Part shown: positions 11,195 to 22,124 of the stretch, piece by piece
Layout of the letters: each line of letters starts with the position of its first letter
How positions within the stretch are numbered: position 1 is the first letter of the stretch
Origin: Pseudoips prasinana
Taxonomy: Eukaryota; Arthropoda; Insecta; Lepidoptera; Nolidae
Assembly (NCBI GenBank): GCA_951640165.1
Contig: OX621257.1
Location: 4,227,201-4,291,200, forward strand
Direction: 5' to 3'
DNA length: 64,000 nt
Notes under the pieces: model-generated
Database searches by the model: none
Seen by the model: the letters and a program-made list of their open reading frames with translations, nothing else
What the model was told of the DNA's origin: nothing
Made by a program: the position numbers and the translations under genes

Positions 11195-11400
11195 GTAGAT
11201 ATCTTGTAGCACACTGTCATCTGCTCCCAGACTAGGCAGCGCCTGTGCTATGGCAACCAGACAACTGATAAACATACTTATGTATTTCTAAATACATACA
11301 TATTAGGGATAAATTCCACGCAGACACAACAAACAATGCCCATCACACAAAGTTTTATCCTGGGTAGTGATCGAACTCAGGAACTTTGGATAAGCAATCA
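11195..11400 (-). mobile_element. SINE family 2, diverged
   Basis: Minus-strand copy with CATCTGCTCCCAGACTAGGC and GTGCTATGGCAACCAGACAA, as in 6340-6590. It directly abuts the family 1 fragment. Confidence 0.6.
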
Positions 11401-11519
11401 GGGACTTGACCAATATGCTAGTCAAATGAAGAAATGCGGAAATAATACCTTTCTTTTTAAATAGAGGAGCTAAAGTTGCTATGTACAGTTACTTGATAGG
11501 TACGTCACATTATTTATAT

Positions 11520-11855
11520 ATCTATACATCTATACAAATAAATAAAATTGAAGTGTCTGTTTGTAATATTGAAATAACCGTTTTTATCTACATGTATATG
11601 AATATATATATGGTGCATAAACCAAAATAACATTTTTTACAATTTTTGTGTGTCTGTCTGTCGGTCTGTTTGTTCCGGCTAATCTCTGTAATGGCTGGAC
11701 CGATTTTGACGGGACATTTATTGGCAGGTAGCTGATGTAATAAGGAGTAACTCAGGGTACTTTTATTTTAGAAAAATCTTATATTTTTGGAAAAATCAAA
11801 ATATAACAAAATAAACTAATTAACAGGTGGACGAAGTCGCGGGCAGAGCTAGTAA
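11520..11855 (+). mobile_element. Lep1-like non-autonomous Helitron fragment
   Basis: It contains CTCTGTAATGGCTGGACCGA and ends GTCGCGGGCAGAGCTAGTAA. The terminal GCGGGCA(A/G)AGCTAGT with a preceding GC-rich stem is typical of Lep1-like Helitrons in Lepidoptera. There are no TIRs or target duplication, and no coding content. Confidence 0.55.
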
Positions 11856-11976
11856 TTCATATAGTTATTCAACGCACTTGCGGCTTCTCTGGTGTTGTGA
11901 GTGTCTATGAGCGGTAGTAATCACTTACAATTAGTAACAAAGTTGCCGTTTGCCTTGCTTTCATAAAATATATATA

Positions 11977-12376
11977 TACAACATGTAACGTAATTAACGC
12001 ACACCCTCAAACACCCCAATTAGAATATTATGTTGCAATCATAATACATTCACTGATTTTTTTATTTAACATGTATATGCATTGTTATTTACTAAATTAG
12101 TTTCTTGGAATAAAGTTTATTTATCTTTATTTTGTATTTAATGATGGAATTTGTATGATATCAATTAAAACTGCGATTTTAAAAGTCTTATTACTTTGAC
12201 TTGCGGTCCATTTCAATTGTTTTGACTGAAAAGGATTAATATGACAATAATTTCCGAAGTTTTAATTATTTTGGAATAAAAAATTATCTATATTAAAAAT
12301 TATATAAATCGATTCAGTAAACAATTCTGAACAAAATATTTTCAGGATGTGTATTAATTAAGTTACATGTTGTATA
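11977..12376. mobile_element. MITE family M1, complete copy
   Basis: The termini are TACAACATGTAACGTAATTA and, on the other strand, TACAACATGTAACTTAATTA, giving imperfect inverted repeats of about 30 bp around a 400-bp AT-rich core. Other copies are 727-975, 38208-38369 (internally deleted) and 63655-64000 (cut by the window end). No transposase. Confidence 0.8.
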
Positions 12377-12771
12377 TAGTTTGTCAGCCACATTAAACTA
12401 GCGTCACCCTCACCAACCACAGATAGACCTTCTAAAGAAAATCCCTGGCAGCAATCTGAAAGTGGCCGGTGTAACACCCGCAAGCGTGGGAGAAGTTAAT
12501 GTGAAATGGTTTGTATGCATCTTATGAAAGGCGTTTTTGGTTGGTATATTCTAGCGAAATTCCGTTCGAGTGGTGAAAATTAAATGTGATTTTTACCGCA
12601 CTTGCTACGGCGTAGCAGTTAGGAAATGCTATGTCTTAGCACGTGCAGTAAAATTCTATGGAAAATACCACCGGGCATGATTGTATGCGCTTTAAGCAAC
12701 GATTTGCTAACAATCAGGTTGTTTTATAGCAAATTACTATAAAAATCCTTTACCTAAAACAAAATTAAAAC
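12377..12771. other. Unassigned interval
   Basis: No gene or repeat partner is visible. The stretch 12590-12680 contains a GC-richer segment around GCTACGGCGTAGCAG with dyad symmetry. Confidence 0.35.
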
Positions 12772-13171
12772 CAACAAACGTTATGCAAATCTACAAGTTT
12801 TCTATTGTTATGCTGCTAATTTTGGTAAGAAAAGAAACATGTGATGTGCAGACATTCATTCCATAAAATGCCCTTAAGATCTCATGGTTGGGTGTCACGA
12901 CTACCCTTAACAGTAAGCTATATTATCTAGGAGTAACTTTGGATTGGACTCTAAGACACAAAGTACTTGAAAGACTTTGGTCTTCAATAAGGTAGTCTCG
13001 CCAAAACGAATCTACCTTATTTGCTGCTTTGAGTAAGTCAAAACCTTTATATTGTATAAGGTCAACAAGAACACGAGGCATAATAAATATTTATAGTCAG
13101 CTAACACTCTGTCATCTTATCCCATACGAGACAGTACTTGTTGTACTATGGCAAACAGACTACTGGTATAT
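12772..13171 (+). repeat. LINE reverse-transcriptase fragment, copy 2 of 2
   Basis: Closely matches 1-396. It encodes part of a non-LTR reverse transcriptase with broken frames. The 70-residue frame at 13029-13241 crosses its edge and is not a gene. Confidence 0.65.
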
Positions 13172-13539
13172 ATATATTTATTTATTTAAGGATTATCAAC
13201 ATTACAGACACTTAAGAAAGACAAAGGATACATGTATATAGAATAGGAAGTAGTGTTGTAACAATTAGAGACAACCACAGCATTCAATGTAACACGGTTA
13301 GTAGAGTTAGTAGTACGGTTCACATTTTGAGTTAAGATACATTTATATTTGTCATGGTTAGTAGTTGTTAGTAGTTATAATATATTTACAAATTGAAACT
13401 AAGCTAAGAAAAAAAGATTAAGGAAAACATAGATATATACATATTTTCGGGAAATTGGCAATGTCGGAATTTTAAACACACACTAAGTAGGTCAGAGTTT
13501 GAATACAAAAGTACTGTCGAAATAGAAAGAAAAAATAAA

Positions 13540-13680
13540 AAAAATACTTATTAAAAGTTACACCTAGAGACAGCACAAATAATCTTTCCCATCACATAAA
13601 TATTTGTCTAGGGCAGAAATCGAATCCACGACCTCTGGTTAGCAGTCAGGGTCACTAATCACTAGACCACAGGTCAGTCG
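13540..13680 (-). mobile_element. tRNA-derived SINE fragment (family 2-like)
   Basis: The minus strand has a B-box-like GTGGATTCGATTTCTGCC and an A-box-like TCTAGTGATTAGTGACC separated as in a tRNA. Confidence 0.5.
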
Positions 13681-13689
13681 AGTAAGAAC

Positions 13690-14590
13690 AAGTCGATATG
13701 AAAGAACATTACCAAGAAAAATTGTGTATTACACATTGTAATACCTTAAATATTGATTAATTAACTATTAATTCCACATTAATAAAATATGTTTAGATAT
13801 TAATTACTTTATATGTAAATCATATAGATTAAGAGGAACTTTTCCAAAATTTTTAGGAGAAAGGAAGAAGCATACTTAAAAGCGTCCCTCAACCTAACAA
13901 TAAAGGTAAACATAATGTTGGGCAAACCTTTTATAGTTCGTATTTTTGTCTCGCAAAGAGGTCAAACCCGTAACCTCATCGTGGACACAGCTTAATCATT
14001 CGCTGAACACATATGACCTGAAGAACTTTTTAACCACAAAAAAATGAGAATCATAATTTGAAATTCAAATTGAAAAACTTTGTATTCCAAAGTAGATCAC
14101 TGTTTGATTAATCCCACATGGGTCTGACAAGGTCCCAATTTGCACAATATACGGTATTTGTGATTACCTGTCCCGTAATAACATTGGACCCTCGAGTACG
14201 GTTGCCATATTGGGAATTAAAAGTTGGGATAGGTGCGAAAAGTTTTAACAAAGGCTGGCAATTGTTTTCGAGTACCTACTAGCTGGTGATATTTTGAATT
14301 TGGAGCAATCAAAACTTATGTAGAAAAGGGAAACAATGTTTATTTAAACTTTGGTCTCTGTACAAAGTGTAACATAAATAATGTACGTAAACAAGTTCAA
14401 TGTTCAAATTTTGTCACCAACAATAATGAATTTTAATAATATTATATAATAAGTTCATAAATAATTTAATTTAACGATTACACTCGACAATGACTAACAA
14501 AATAACAAAGAGCCTAAATAAACTTATGAATATACATAACTATTGAACTACATTAGAAAGAAAAAATAAATCTACGAAATAGTAAATTAT
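13690..14590. other. AT-rich interval without genes
   Basis: About 900 bp with no long frame, no clear repeat partner and no structured RNA that I recognise. Confidence 0.45.
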
Positions 14591-14594
14591 ATAC

Positions 14595-15460
14595 ATCAAA
14601 AATGAATACTAACTACAGATGGCGTCGTAGTATTCCTCCGATCGAGGCCATGAGAAAATGTGCCCAGAAGACTGGCTGCATTACCACGTTGTATTGCTAA
14701 ACTAATTCATTGGCCAAAGAAAAAGCCAGCCCTCTGATCACGGGAAGCGTAAACCAAACGCTTTGAAATCTGGCGATAGTGACCACGGGCACTCGGACCC
14801 CACGTTCCAAGCGTTTCGACCCCAAACGACTCAAATATGTAATTTCCTATCAAATTACCATATTTGCGCCGCTTGAGAGGCTCCGCACAGGCAGCAGCAG
14901 CGCCCGCCGCCGCACTGGTACTTGGAAAATGTGATAGGGCTAGGGTGTCAACGCATCGAGAGAGTATGCGACGTCCGGCTGGCTTCTCCCCGGCTTGACG
15001 TCGCCCCTGGGACCCTTGGCGTTTGGAGGAGGGGCACTCCACTCGTCTTATATAAGCGGTCCCGGGAAGAGGTAACCTGCTGTAGCTCAGGTTGCCTAAA
15101 CGCGCTTGTGCGTGATGGCGAGGGGAGGAGGCAGTTTGGCCCCTCCCGTCCCCAGGGAGAGTCTCAGACGCTCAGTGTACAGCGGGGGTACTGGCGAGAT
15201 CGTTCACGAGTACCCAGACCCCCCGCTACAGGCATTGTGAGGCTGGCTACCATGGTGGTTTTAGTGCGTATCCCGGGACTAGCCCGGCGAGTCCCACATA
15301 ACCCGTCGCCTCCCCAAGCGGCGGGTATGCGTAAGTTTAATGCATTTCCACCATGTAAAAAAAAAAAAAAAAAAAAAAAAAAGGGTGTCAACGCATGTCG
15401 CGTCCCACACCAAAGGCCTACCCAACTTTCAAGGCAGCAACGACATCGTTCATAAATAAT
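14595..15460 (-). pseudogene. LINE ORF2 C-terminal fragment, split by a retroposon
   Basis: On the minus strand a 111-residue frame (14707-15042) contains RCVDTLALSHFPSTS, KRRKY, FESFGVETLGTWGPSARG and RAGFFFGQ. This is the C-terminal region of a non-LTR retrotransposon polyprotein, downstream of the reverse transcriptase. The matching upstream part of the same frame lies beyond 15397. The gap is caused by a later insertion (14957-15382). A weaker relative is at 21470-21640. There are stops and no N-terminal domains, so it is non-functional. Confidence 0.7.
14943..15396 (+). mobile_element. Poly(A) retroposon with 14-bp target duplication
   Basis: GGGTGTCAACGCAT is present at 14943-14956 and again at 15383-15396. 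Between them is a GC-rich 426-bp insert ending in an uninterrupted run of 26 A (15357-15382). This is the signature of target-primed reverse transcription. The insert has no open protein of interest. Its end (CCCAAGCGGCGGGTATGCG) looks like a LINE 3' UTR or a SINE. The 177-residue and 75-residue frames over it are shadows. Confidence 0.9.
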
Positions 15461-15705
15461 TGTAAATATGTGAACGATTCGCCGCTACCCACATAAACCC
15501 TTAGAGGTTTCTGCGGTTCGGCCTGTTAAATGTAATGTGTAATAAAATAATACATTGAATATATATCTTAAAAAAAAAAGTAGTATAAATTACTTTAAAT
15601 TGTTGTTGTTCATCAACGTATAAAATTTACGAAAAAAAAACTTAGTAACTCCCCAGCTGATGCATTTTGTATAGGGCGCGAAAAATCAAACAAACTGGTT
15701 TTGTT
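15461..15705. other. Non-coding tail of the split LINE
   Basis: AT-rich sequence with AATAAAATAATACATTGAATAT. No gene. Confidence 0.35.
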
Positions 15706-15709
15706 TAAT

Positions 15710-15960
15710 TACATACATACATAGACTCACGCCTGTTTCCAAGAGGAGTAGGCAGAGACAACGGATTTCTATTTGTCACACCTTTTCGCCTCGTTTACTG
15801 TCATTAGCATACATGAATAATATTCTTGTATGCTCATCATCATCATCATCATATCAGCTGAAAGACGTCCACTGCTGGTCAAAGGCCTCCCCCAAAGATC
15901 GCCAATTGCCGGTCTTGCGCTATCCGCATCGAGCGATTTCCAGCGACCATGTATGTCGCG
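15710..15960 (-). repeat. Repeat family F joined to an RTE 3' fragment
   Basis: 15710-15830 has CATACATAGACTCACGCCTG and GGCAGAGACAACGGA, which reappear at 59437 and 60062. 15835-15960 is an RTE LINE 3' end (CATCATCATCATATCAGCTGAAAGACGTCCACTGCTGG), whose coding strand is minus. Confidence 0.65.
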
Positions 15961-16204
15961 ATTGTATATGTGTGATCGCCAGTCAAAAATATATTTGCAA
16001 ATAAATATGGTTTTAGAAGTTCTTAAATGACATGCCAATTTCTGTAGACAATTATTTGTGCTACAGGAATTCCTTTACAGTATATTAAATGTGGTTTTAT
16101 TACATATTCACTTTGTTAGAAGGTTGGTAAACAAGCTCTAGATAGCGCTCCTTAAGTTATGTCCACTATTTATCTTACCCCTTGTATTCCACACGATGTA
16201 CATT

Positions 16205-17030
16205 TTTAGGGTTCCGTAACCAAATAACAAAAAACGGAACCCTTATAGATTCGTCATGTCTGTCCGTCTGTTTGTTTGTCTGCCCGTCCGTATCACAGCC
16301 GCTTTTTCCGAAACTATAAGAGCTCTACTGTTCACTGCATTAAAATTTTCACACAAAAATAGAAAAAATGCTGGGGTTCCCCATACTTAGTACTGAAACT
16401 CAAAAAAAAATTTTGATGTTATACTTCTTTTGGCGCGATGGAGAAAAATGATGAGAGTGAATTTTTACGATGCGCGCGCACACCTACACCAAAAAATTTA
16501 ACAGCATGAAGTTAGTTCTAGGTGGTATGAGAGTGAATTTTAACACGCGTTAGAAGTTATACTTCTTAATATATAACTTGAACATAGTTATCAATTTTTA
16601 TACCAACTAGAACTAACGTCATGCTGTTATTTTTACGATGCGCGCGCAAATTGATAACTATGTTCAAGTTGTATATTAAGAAGTATAACTTCTAACGCGT
16701 GTACATAAGTACACACAAGTTTTTTTTTCATCGAAGGTCTTCGAAAATGATATTGAGATTTCTAATATAATTTTTTTCTAATCTGCATAGTTTGCGCGAG
16801 AGACACTTCCAAAGTGGTAAAATGAGTCCTCCCCCCCCCCCCCCCCCATTTAACGTCTAAAGTAAGATAATAATAAAACTAAAAAAAATATGTGATCTAG
16901 TAAGTAGTTCTTTTTTAATACGTCATAAATCGAAATCCGCAATTTACCTTTCAATCAATCAACTCAAATACTTGCTGCTACGGAACCCTTCATGGGCAAG
17001 TCCGACTCGCACTTGACCGCTTTTTTTTCA
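16205..17030 (+). repeat. Repeat family E, large copy with interleaved inverted repeats
   Basis: It starts near GGGTTCCGTAACCAAATAAC and ends near CTACGGAACCCTTCATGGGC, which are family E termini. Inside, two inverted repeats interleave: 16499-16528 pairs with 16600-16629, and 16543-16597 pairs with 16648-16702. TTTTTACGATGCGCGCGCA is present twice (16462 and 16630). A run of C lies at about 16830-16848. No coding content. Confidence 0.7.
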
Positions 17031-17199
17031 ATATAATGTTATAACATTATTCATTATGTAAAGCGCAAATCTAATCACGAAATTGAGAAATCATAAATTT
17101 TATCGTCCGGTACGGTCCGGTTTTCGCATTTATAATATTAGTAGGATGTGTATGTATTAAGAAATATATAAGTATATATGTTGCTATAGTACAGGTTGA

Positions 17200-17570
17200 C
17201 TGCCTCATCGGTCTAGCGGTAGTGTGTTGACCCGCAGAGAACGAGGATTTTGGAAATTATCTGTAAAAAAAAATCTCAACATCAACCCGAAATCTGGGAG
17301 TTGGCGGTATTATAGCCCCGTGCCTCAGAGACCACGTAAAGCCGTCGGTCCTGTATCTGAACTCTTTCCAGTCGTGCCACTAGTCCTCCCATCGGATCAT
17401 GAGAGTGATGGATTTGCAAGTGCTCCAGTGTTTCGCACACATTCGTGCACTATAATATGTCCCGCACAGATGGCTAATCTCTATTGAGACTGGCGGCCGT
17501 GGCTGAAATTCGGCTAAGAGGACTTGACATTATTTGGTATGGGCTCAGCCTAGTTTCGTTGTTCCGAGAT
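17200..17570 (+). mobile_element. tRNA-derived SINE family 3
   Basis: The head CATCGGTCTAGCGGTAGTGT is an A box region. The body contains TTGGCGGTATTATAGCCCCG, CATCGGATCATGAGAGTGAT and GCACTATAATATGTCC. Relatives are at 24165-24395, 28170-28480, 28683-29027, 32742-32920 and inside the composite repeat copies. The 87-residue frame is a shadow. Confidence 0.75.
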
Positions 17571-17574
17571 ATTT

Positions 17575-18335
17575 ATATATTTATACTTAGAGTGAAAGTT
17601 GAGTAATAAATCCCCAAGACATGAGATGATGGTCACCCTTACATAAGATACTTGAAAACGCCTCCGTATCTGCTGAAATATACCCACTCGGGTCCATTAA
17701 TTATTATAGTAGCTATGACGAGCTGGTACTCAGTAGAAAATTACTGACCCGTGTTATTTACATCACTTGATCTGGGAAATCACTCAATCGCTTCGAAAAG
17801 ATAAGATAACATTTATTTGACAAAAATATGTTTTGTATTTATACATAAAATAATGCATATTACAGATGGAACAAAACAGTTTGAATCAACATGCCTCATC
17901 GTCGATGGTATACAAATAGAAGAAAATGGACAGTAGAAAATTAAACAATTCAAGACGTCATGATTTTTAGGCAAATTATATGAAATTAAGATTATAATTC
18001 GAATACATTTTATAATTACATTCCCATACAGTAAATACATTACTTAATCTATTTTATAAAATTATAATATCCGTTAAACTTACAAATTTTAATAATTCAT
18101 GAAATCATTAACATTGTAATAACATTTCTCAATTAGATTTTTTTAATCTAATTTTAAATCTAACGAATTGCTCTTGAATTGCTTAATAGTAATTGGTATT
18201 TTACTGTTAAGGATTTTCATACATCGATTGCCATATTTATTAAATCAATCAATCTTGGGAAGATTTCCTTAAGTTCAATCCTGAAGGTAAAAATAAACAA
18301 ATAAATATCCGGCACATATTACAACGTCGTCTAGC
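17575..18335. other. AT-rich interval, probable LINE 3' remnant
   Basis: A minus-oriented ATAAGATAACATTTATTTGA block near 17802 resembles the reverse complement of a LINE tail. No conserved protein remains. Confidence 0.35.
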
Positions 18336-18339
18336 CCAA

Positions 18340-18490
18340 GCTAAGCAAAGCTTGTACTATGTCTCAACTGGGTCGTGTTGAAACCGGTAGTAGATGAACC
18401 CACTGAGTTTGTTTCGCTGGGTCTTCTCAGTTGGGGTGCATTGGATCCGGTGGTAGCATTAAAGCGCGACCGTCGTTATTAACACAAGGT
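18340..18490 (+). repeat. Repeat G, copy 1
   Basis: GGTCGTGTTGAAACCGGTAG...GCATTGGATCCGGTGGTAGC...TATTAACACAAGGT is repeated at 34765-34905. In both places a copy of repeat H lies just downstream, so G and H may be parts of one longer element. Confidence 0.65.
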
Positions 18491-18504
18491 TCATCATATA
18501 TATA

Positions 18505-19095
18505 TGTATAAATTATAATAATAATGTCCTCCCGGTAGATTTCCACGGCGGCTAGTCACAATGAAGACTAACCAGCTGTGCTGGACATATTACAGTGCAC
18601 AAATGTGTGCGCAAACACAGGGGCACTTTCTATTCCATCACTCTTATGACTTGATGGGATGACTAGCGTCACGACCGAAAAGTCAGGTATAGGACTGACG
18701 ACTTTACGTACTCTCCGAGGTACGGGGGAGTGATACCGCCAACTGCAAGACCTTGGACTAATACTGAGATATTTTCTTAACCAAAAATTCCTAAAGTCCG
18801 TCATAATAATAATACCTTAATATAGACAGAACCATTGACAATATGTAGTAAAAATATTAGACTTAAACTAGATAATTAAACATAATCTCTTGACAATAAC
18901 TTGATACGAGCTAGCTAAATATCAATGCTATAATAAAATAAATTTTATAAATGTTTTCATACAATGTGTACCTAAATATCTATGTTACTGGAAATAATAA
19001 TGTATACAACTATATTACTACAAACATGTTCTGACTATTTACAAGCGCTTTTTTAAAGTCTACGTGAATAAAAACCTTTTTTATTTTATTTTATG
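18505..19095 (-). repeat. Composite repeat (SINE family 3 plus repeat H), copy 2
   Basis: It differs from 8405-9005 at only a handful of bases that I can see (for example GGAG/GAAG near the start). The high identity implies a recent common source or a segmental copy. The flanks differ on both sides. Confidence 0.8.
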
Positions 19096-19099
19096 GATA

Positions 19100-19180
19100 C
19101 TAGACAACGGATAGAAATACTTATAAGTATACTTTATATAATGAATGTTCCTCGGTGGGGATCGAACCCACGAACTCTGG
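19100..19180 (-). mobile_element. tRNA-like SINE head
   Basis: On the minus strand, GTGGGTTCGATCCCCACCGAGG is a good B box with part of a T arm. There is no complete cloverleaf, so this is a SINE remnant. Confidence 0.5.
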
Positions 19181-19327
19181 CTTAATATATAAAATAATGT
19201 AGGATAGTAATTATACAGTCCAATTAATAATTTCCTTCTTTGAAGACGGCTAATAATGATAATTAATTTGTCATTTAGGTAAAACATATTTGCTTTTTTG
19301 CTGCGAAGTTAATCTAAACCATTAAAT

Positions 19328-20345
19328 ATGAATACTCTTATTAAGAGTGAGGCTAGAAAGCTAATGTTCAACATGATTAATAAATATGATGTGAGAAATA
19401 AGGACAATGAATATATTTTAAATGAGAAAGTACAATGTTTGGTTGAGGCTAAAGAATTTTATTTCTCAATAAGAAATTACAAATTTCACTTACTTGAGAA
19501 GAGTTTTAACATACATAATTTGAGTTTGACTTGGACAGAACTGTTAGAATCTTGCACCTACACCATTGTAAAGTTCGACATATTTTGTCTGTTTATCTTG
19601 ATATTTTGCTCAATGCAAAATGGCCGTGTGAACGACCTATTTTTTTAGATATTTCCTTCATGTAATTGGTTGTTGAAATCCGTTCTGAATTTATGCATAT
19701 TTTTTAGGTTTTTTTACAGACAGAATTTTGTTAACATCTATATCTTCAGTTTCTGCAAGAAAAACAAAAATATTTGAAAGATTGATTACAGTTTCATCGA
19801 TAACAAGATGTAGAAAAATACCAATATTTTATGCAAATATGCCTACACTTAATACCATTGAGCAAAATATCAAGATAAATATGGCGAACTTTACAATGGT
19901 TAATATGAAACATAATTAAAAAATGCTTTTGAAAGTGCAGAAAACAGCTGCAGAATGGAATAATTCATTGAAAGCGTCATTAAATCGAAAATAATTACAT
20001 TCAAAATGATAACATTTTTGAATCACAACTGAAAAGTTTTATTATAAATGTAAGAGTCACCTACCATGTTTTTCTCTGCATCACCCCAAGGTTAACTGGC
20101 AGAAAATGCCTTTGGCATTAAGTTCGCCTTTGTACATTTTTGTGCATGAAGTTTAAAAATAAATAAAATAAGATAAAATTATAGTAGGGATAGTGACGAA
20201 AGGAATAGATTTTAGGACTCCAATTTTTATTTGATTTAAAGGCTATATTTAGAACACTCGCTCAGCCAAGATGAATCTAAAGTCGTAACATGTATCAAAA
20301 TCGGTTGAGCCGTTAAAATTATATGATGCAAAAGAACAATAATAT
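19328..20345 (+). repeat. Degenerate element with 45-bp internal inverted repeats
   Basis: 19560-19612 (ACCATTGTAAAGTTCGACAT...TTTTGCTCAATG) is nearly the reverse complement of 19858-19902. A 106-residue frame at 19328-19648 starts MNTLIKSEARKLMFNMINKY and might derive from a transposase N-terminus, but I cannot identify it. The rest is AT-rich and broken. Confidence 0.4.
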
Positions 20346-20349
20346 ACAT

Positions 20350-20750
20350 GATGTATTTCAAGTATCAAAAGGTGTTTTACCTACTATACGCAGTGTTTTA
20401 AAGCCAGTTTTTTTTTTAATTTGCCGCTATTTTTCAGGGTCATGTTTCGTGTGTCAGACTCTACAAGTTTTATGAAAAATAAACTTGCAGAAAAAAATAA
20501 TATTTGGCTGTTATCAGGGCATGAAGCTTTACTTCGGCAACATAAAAGTAACACAGGTGAGCACTTACTGAGGCAGCAAAGTAAGTTACGTACAACATTA
20601 ATATTATACTGCCATAAATTCATTACCAACGAACTACCCGCGTAATGAGGCGTAACGTCAGCAACATAATATGATAAAATTAATATTAAGTATGATTCTC
20701 GGGTTCTAAGCCTGCTGATACGGATCAAACCCAGTACCTTGTCTCGGTTC
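20350..20750. other. Unassigned interval
   Basis: Overlapping frames on both strands (20384-20728 minus, 20421-20645 plus) have no recognisable motif. Not supported as genes. Confidence 0.35.
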
Positions 20751-20754
20751 AGGA

Positions 20755-20935
20755 AAGCTTTTTTTTTTTTGCCGGGGTGGAAAATCCTGCATGGATGTCC
20801 TCCGCCTTGGGGGAGGCAGAGGGGTCTGTCAGACTCCTACTGACTTAAAACCACCCCTGTGTTCCATCTCACACCTGCGCCGGGGGTCGCGGGAACAAGC
20901 TAAATTAACCTGAGGAAAAAACATCAGAGTCTCAC
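20755..20935 (+). repeat. Short GC-rich interspersed repeat
   Basis: Begins after a T run with GCCGGGGTGGAAAATCCTGC and contains CCTCCGCCTTGGGGGAGGCA, which forms a short hairpin. It looks like the 3' end of a retroelement. No partner in the window. Confidence 0.4.
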
Positions 20936-21154
20936 TGTAGTGTACTGTGACCGCCAACCGATTTACAAATTGTGGTGGTTATGGCAGATATGTATATCCG
21001 AATTATGGAAACAATTCCACTGTAGAGTTATTTTTAGACCTATGTCCAGCAGTGGATTTCATTTGACTGACGTGATGATTATTAGATGGAGAAATAACAC
21101 GCATACTGATACTAATAGCGCTATTAATAAGTAATTTCATTAATTGAGAAACAG

Positions 21155-21405
21155 ACGGTCACCGTAGCCTAGTTGGTAGTGCTCCTGCCTATGAAGCTGG
21201 TGGTCCTGGGTTCGAATCCCGGTAAGTGCAAATATTTGTGTGATGAGCACAAATATTTGGGTCTGAGGCATGGATGTTTTCTATGTATTTAAGTATTTAT
21301 CTATCTATATAAGTATGTATATCGTCGCCTGGTACCCATAGTACAAGCTTTGCTTAGTTTGGGGCTAGGATGATCAGGGTGACATTGTCCCTAGATATTA
21401 TTAAA
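21155..21405 (+). mobile_element. tRNA-derived SINE family 1, full length
   Basis: The head GGTCACCGTAGCCTAGTTGG (A box) and GGGTTCGAATCCCGG (B box) are both well preserved. The body and the tail (GTCCCTAGATATTATTA) follow. This is the best-preserved family 1 copy, and it resembles a tRNA only over the head. Confidence 0.85.
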
Positions 21406-21469
21406 GGTTTACAAAAATTATATAAGGGAAAAAATCAACAAAATTACATACTTTTTGACCTACTGGCTA

Positions 21470-21640
21470 CTGGGCAACAAATAGATCCTCCGCATCGTTT
21501 TGAGGTCATGTGCCGAGAAGGCTGGCTGTATTGCCAAGCTATATGGCAATACTGATTGTTTGACCCAGTAAAGGTCAACTCTCTAATCACGGGAAGCATC
21601 GATCAAGCATTTTACAATTTCGCGAAACCATAATCATTTA
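21470..21640 (-). pseudogene. LINE C-terminal fragment
   Basis: Shares GAAGGCTGGCTGTATTGCCA and AATCACGGGAAGC with 14640-14750, so it is another decayed copy of that LINE's 3' coding end. Confidence 0.5.
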
Positions 21641-21790
21641 ATAATACGATTAATATTCCTAAAATTAATGCATGTATTAAAATTTACACGCCATGCATTG
21701 ATGAAAGAATATGTAGAGCATAATTATGGAATACCAATATTAGCATGTTCTAGCAAAGAAATGATTCTGATCTAATATATAAAATAAAAA

Positions 21791-21898
21791 AATATATAAA
21801 ATAACCTCGTTGGAAATTATGCCTTTTAGGCGTTTGGCATCCATACCTCATGTAAACGCCTAAAAGGCATAATTTCCAACGAGGTTATTTTATATATT
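21791..21898. repeat. Perfect 45-bp hairpin
   Basis: 21791-21835 is the exact reverse complement of 21854-21898, with an 18-base loop. The arms include CCTCGTTGGAAATTATGCC. It has no coding content and no sister copy in the window. Confidence 0.9.
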
Positions 21899-22087
21899 AT
21901 TAAAATAAATTTGTTACAATTTCTCAAAAAGACATTTATTCAGTCTACAGGCTCAACTAAGCGTTAATAGTTTGCATTAGTTGGATAGGGATGACTGATT
22001 TTTATAATAATAAAATTAAAATGCCTATCGTCACCTACGTGAAATTAATATGTCATGGCACATAATGAAATAATAAAATGTATTCAC

Positions 22088-22124
22088 TATGTATTGCATT
22101 GTCAAGCTCACAATGCAATACATA
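22088..22124. repeat. 15-bp hairpin
   Basis: TATGTATTGCATTGT is followed after 7 bases by its exact reverse complement. Confidence 0.75.

Noticed and set aside
14922..15455. 177-residue frame as a gene
   Set aside because: It crosses the retroposon and its A tail (a run of lysines), so it is a by-product of GC content.
19328..19648. Host gene of 106 residues
   Set aside because: No homology is recognised and its end overlaps one arm of an inverted repeat, so a decayed transposon is more likely.
21155..21230. tRNA gene candidate
   Set aside because: Both promoter boxes are present, but there is no acceptor stem or anticodon arm, and the sequence continues into a repeated SINE body.
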